A stretch of DNA of 64,000 nt from the NCBI GenBank assembly GCA_026027325.1, contig JAMSLZ010000013.1, positions 454,501 through 518,500 of the forward strand, in the 5' to 3' direction. The notes under the pieces are model-generated. The model did no database searches, was not told where the DNA came from, and was given only the letters and a program-made list of their open reading frames with translations. Position numbers and translations under genes: made by a program. Positions 61,612-64,000 of this stretch are shown here, in pieces; position 1 is the stretch's first letter; every line of letters begins with the position of its first letter. Source of the DNA: Actinomucor elegans (Eukaryota; Mucoromycota; Mucoromycetes; Mucorales; Mucoraceae).

Positions 61612-62986
61612 TTATTCTTGCTTGTCTTTCTTTTCAAAATAACTTGAATGCTGAAACTTTAAGCACTCATTACCCCAACTGATCCAGCCGGCAGAGAGAC
61701 AACGAGCAAACAATTCTACGCAAACTGGGTCTTTAATGTTGTCTATATAGGGAAAGAAAACATCTTTACAATAACAAAAAAAAAAAATGGGTATCCTGTA
61801 TAAAACAATAGCAGCAAATCCAAACATACCTTGCAAAGGTGGCTTCCTTGAGTGTCGTTTACTGGGTATGCTAACAATAACGTGTGTCTTGGGTAGAGGT
61901 CGTGTTTGGCGATTAGCCGTGTATTGAATAGGCCTACCAATGATCAATTGTTCGTAAGGCTTCTTATGTTCAGAATCAATTGGAAATATAGGTTCTGCTT
62001 GTGTGGTTGTTTTCAACCAAACCCATTCACTGACACATTCTAGTTTCCATGAAGGAAAGAGTTTGTTAATAATAAAGTTTCTAAATTTGGGCTTATTTGT
62101 AACCCAAATTGCTACGATGCTATCTTTTGAAGCCATCATTTGTTCAATTGGTATCGAATACAGGTCATAGATATCTTGGGTTTCATAATGCGAAGATCTA
62201 TGGACTATAGTATAATACACACGTTAAATGCTGTGAATATACATATATCAATATTTTTTTTACCGCTCTTGTTTGGCCATGGTGGATCCATTACAATGAT
62301 ATCAGCACCACCAATGGAGCGCACTACGTATATATAATATGTATTAATAAACGACACAGACAGGGTTGGATTTCCTGACTTTTACCATAACTACCAAGTT
62401 GGTTTAAACTATTATTTATTGAACCCATTAGAAAAGCTGAATTTGGAGGAATTAAATAAGTAGCTTCTGGTGTGATATGAAGCAGCCGTGTTTCAAGTGA
62501 TTCATTGATACAAACCAAATTGAATATAGAGAATATATCCAACTCTTTCGTTACATGTGAATCCAACTTGAATAAAATCGGTTCTTCATCCTCATCAGCC
62601 TCGGAGAACTTGTTCTGAGCTGTCTCTACCATATGCTGTATACTTGGAAAATCAATTGGATCTGAAGGTATTGACAGATTTTGGTTAGGTACCGTCGTTT
62701 CTATCCAACGACTGGGCCAGTTCTCTGTTAATTGTTCGATGCATAGCAATAAAGTAGGTCTCAGCAATTCGTGTCGCTTTTGAGTTTCGAGATCTGTCAC
62801 ACTCTGCGTACTTTCAGTTTTTTGCTTGTTCCTCTTTCGTTTCTTTATAGCAGGACCTTCTTTAGTAGTTACGTCTTCTCTCTTGACGCGAAAATAAGGT
62901 TGGCAGACATCGAATTCGCCTTTAATCAAGTAATAAGGTGGGACGCTTCCCGAGAAACATTTCTCGGAATCTATAATCGTAAACAT
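61612..62986 (-). CDS. METTL4: MT-A70 family adenine methyltransferase, METTL4 type
   Basis: Four exons (62986-62386, 62323-62264, 62204-61830, 61742-61612) give 388 residues. The catalytic DPPW lies at about residues 213-216 in IIVMDPPWPNKS, which is reconstructed across two splices. The MT-A70 core follows: AIWVTNKPKFRNFI, VSEWVWLKTTTQAEPIFP, PYEQLIIGRP, SIPSKRHSRKPPL and VELFARCLSAGWISWGNE. The order and the N-terminal 200-residue region fit METTL4, which methylates adenine (m6Am in U2 snRNA or DNA 6mA in various reports). A basic KKRKRNKQK run near residue 50 may be a nuclear signal. Many early-diverging fungi have abundant DNA 6mA. It converges with the deaminase gene, 92 bp apart. Confidence 0.92.
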
Positions 62987-63177
62987 GATTTCAATTTCGG
63001 GATTAGGAGAATAATTAAAAAAAAATCTCTGGATCAAGAGAAAAGATCTCGGTAGAAACAGATGAACGAAAAGGTTCCATTTTTAAATCCCAGTTTCAAT
63101 TATGGCCTGGCTTTGTTCGTTTTTATCAGGTTCGGCTTTAAGGGTCCATTAGTTCTTTTTTACTCATTAATCAACAC

Positions 63178-63694
63178 ATGGGATTGTTTTCTTGGTTCAG
63201 TACTTCCTCAAGCAGTGTCGAAGGCTTAGATGACGCTATTCCACAAAAGACTCAGTGCTATCATATTGTAAGTATCTTCAATGATAATATATATATATAT
63301 ATTCCAAAGGCCCAATATAGATGAAAAGTCTACTTTTTTTAGGAAGGGTTTTTGAATTGTTCCTATTTCACAAACGCTATTCAGATTGGAGACAAATTAT
63401 CAGCTCAACATCCACATGTTAAGGTAGACGTCAGTGCATACATTAAACAACAGTGGAGCGAACGTTCAAAAGAACTACAGCAGGTACAACATCAGACTTT
63501 CCTTTTTTTTATATATTCTTTTGTTGGACTCACTGCGTTTTTTTTTGGGGGGGTAGGAATTCAATACAGCCCACAAAACTTCGCCTTTTATCTACGAAGG
63601 TTGTGATATCGAAAATCAAAAAGTAGTAGGAGGATACACAGACTTTGCAAAGAAGGTCAAGGAAACCTATAAAATGAGTGTACCCTTGGATTAA
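63178..63694 (+). CDS. Small thioredoxin-fold/glutaredoxin-like protein
   Basis: Three exons (63178-63267, 63343-63483, 63557-63694) give 122 residues. The pattern fits a small glutaredoxin-like fold: an early strand QCYHIEGFLNCSYFTNAI, a helix with GDKLSAQ, a strand VKVDVSAY, a TSPFIYEGCDI turn with a cis-proline-like TSP, and GGYTDFAKKVKE as the last helix. The usual CxxC of redox-active members is replaced by NCSYF, a single cysteine, so the activity is uncertain. The start region MGLFSWFSTSSSS is typical of a related fungal family. It is divergent from METTL4, 191 bp apart. Confidence 0.7.
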
Positions 63695-64000
63695 AGTAGC
63701 GATCAACGGAGGGACTGGTTATTACCAGGACTTCAAAAATTTATTCATACATAAGCCACTTAAACGAAAAGTATATAAACAAGCACCCTGTAGATTTGTT
63801 TCAATTCCATCTTTCTTTTTCTTATTGGTGATTCTGTATATCTTGTGGTAAGTTATTTAATTCTTATAGAGGTTTGATTGGAGTGCTTTGCATTCTTTTT
63901 ACTATACGAAGGATGCATAACCTTGTAACGTCTTAATCATACGTGTTGATTTACAAAAAAAAACTGATTTAATGAGCCTGACGTTTAGTAAAAAGAAATC
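63695..64000. other. Intergenic region at right edge
   Basis: About 300 bp to the window edge. A GTAAGT near 63848 could be the donor of a non-coding first exon of a gene lying beyond the edge, but nothing decisive is visible. Confidence 0.35.

Overview
The window is eukaryotic and fungal. The genes are AT-rich and cut by many short introns (about 45-75 bp) with GT..AG ends and CTAAC/CTRAC-like branch points close to the acceptor. Intergenic DNA carries long A or T runs. The gene set (Sla1, Sac1, Deg1/Pus3, Rap/Rsr1, Rad51, class II DYRK, DAHP synthase, a Zn2Cys6 factor), together with METTL4, an animal-type ankyrin-CLPB, an IBtk-like protein and Fanzor remnants, points to an early-diverging fungus, most likely Mucorales (Mucoromycota). 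I cannot fix the genus. Gene models below were spliced by hand; exon ends were chosen so that reading frames and conserved family motifs join.

Layout. 1-2727: PH-domain coiled-coil gene, cut by the left edge. 4186-6692: DEG1 and a convergent pirin gene that holds an apparent AT-AC intron. 7216-11547: accessory block with a dead Tc1/IS630-type transposase, a PD-(D/E)XK-like gene and a 1.75 kb 9-bp minisatellite. 13507-24979: SAC1, an NmrA-like oxidoreductase, a ten-exon ankyrin-RCC1-BTB-BTB gene (IBtk type) and a GNAT acetyltransferase. 27929-36263: a multipass membrane protein, RAP1/RSR1, SLA1, cyclophilin, a Zn2Cys6 protein and a promethin-like membrane protein. 39154-46438: DYRK kinase, RAD51 and mitochondrial ankyrin-CLPB. 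46439-58750: accessory-rich block with a transposase fragment, two sulfotransferase paralogues and a dead third copy, two Fanzor (eukaryotic TnpB-like) remnants in inverted orientation, and the DAHP synthase gene. 60250-63694: glucosamine-6-phosphate deaminase, METTL4 and a small thioredoxin-fold protein.

How they fit together. Most genes are ordinary housekeeping genes in convergent or divergent pairs with no pathway clustering. Actin patch and endocytosis (SLA1), phosphoinositide turnover (SAC1), polarity signalling (RAP1/RSR1, DYRK), recombination (RAD51), aromatic amino acid entry (DAHP synthase), amino sugar catabolism (NagB) and RNA modification (DEG1, METTL4) are represented. The most unusual content is the Fanzor fossil pair, the AT-AC intron, the minisatellite beside a nuclease-like gene, the gene-conversion-like patch in the sulfotransferases, and the ankyrin-CLPB gene.
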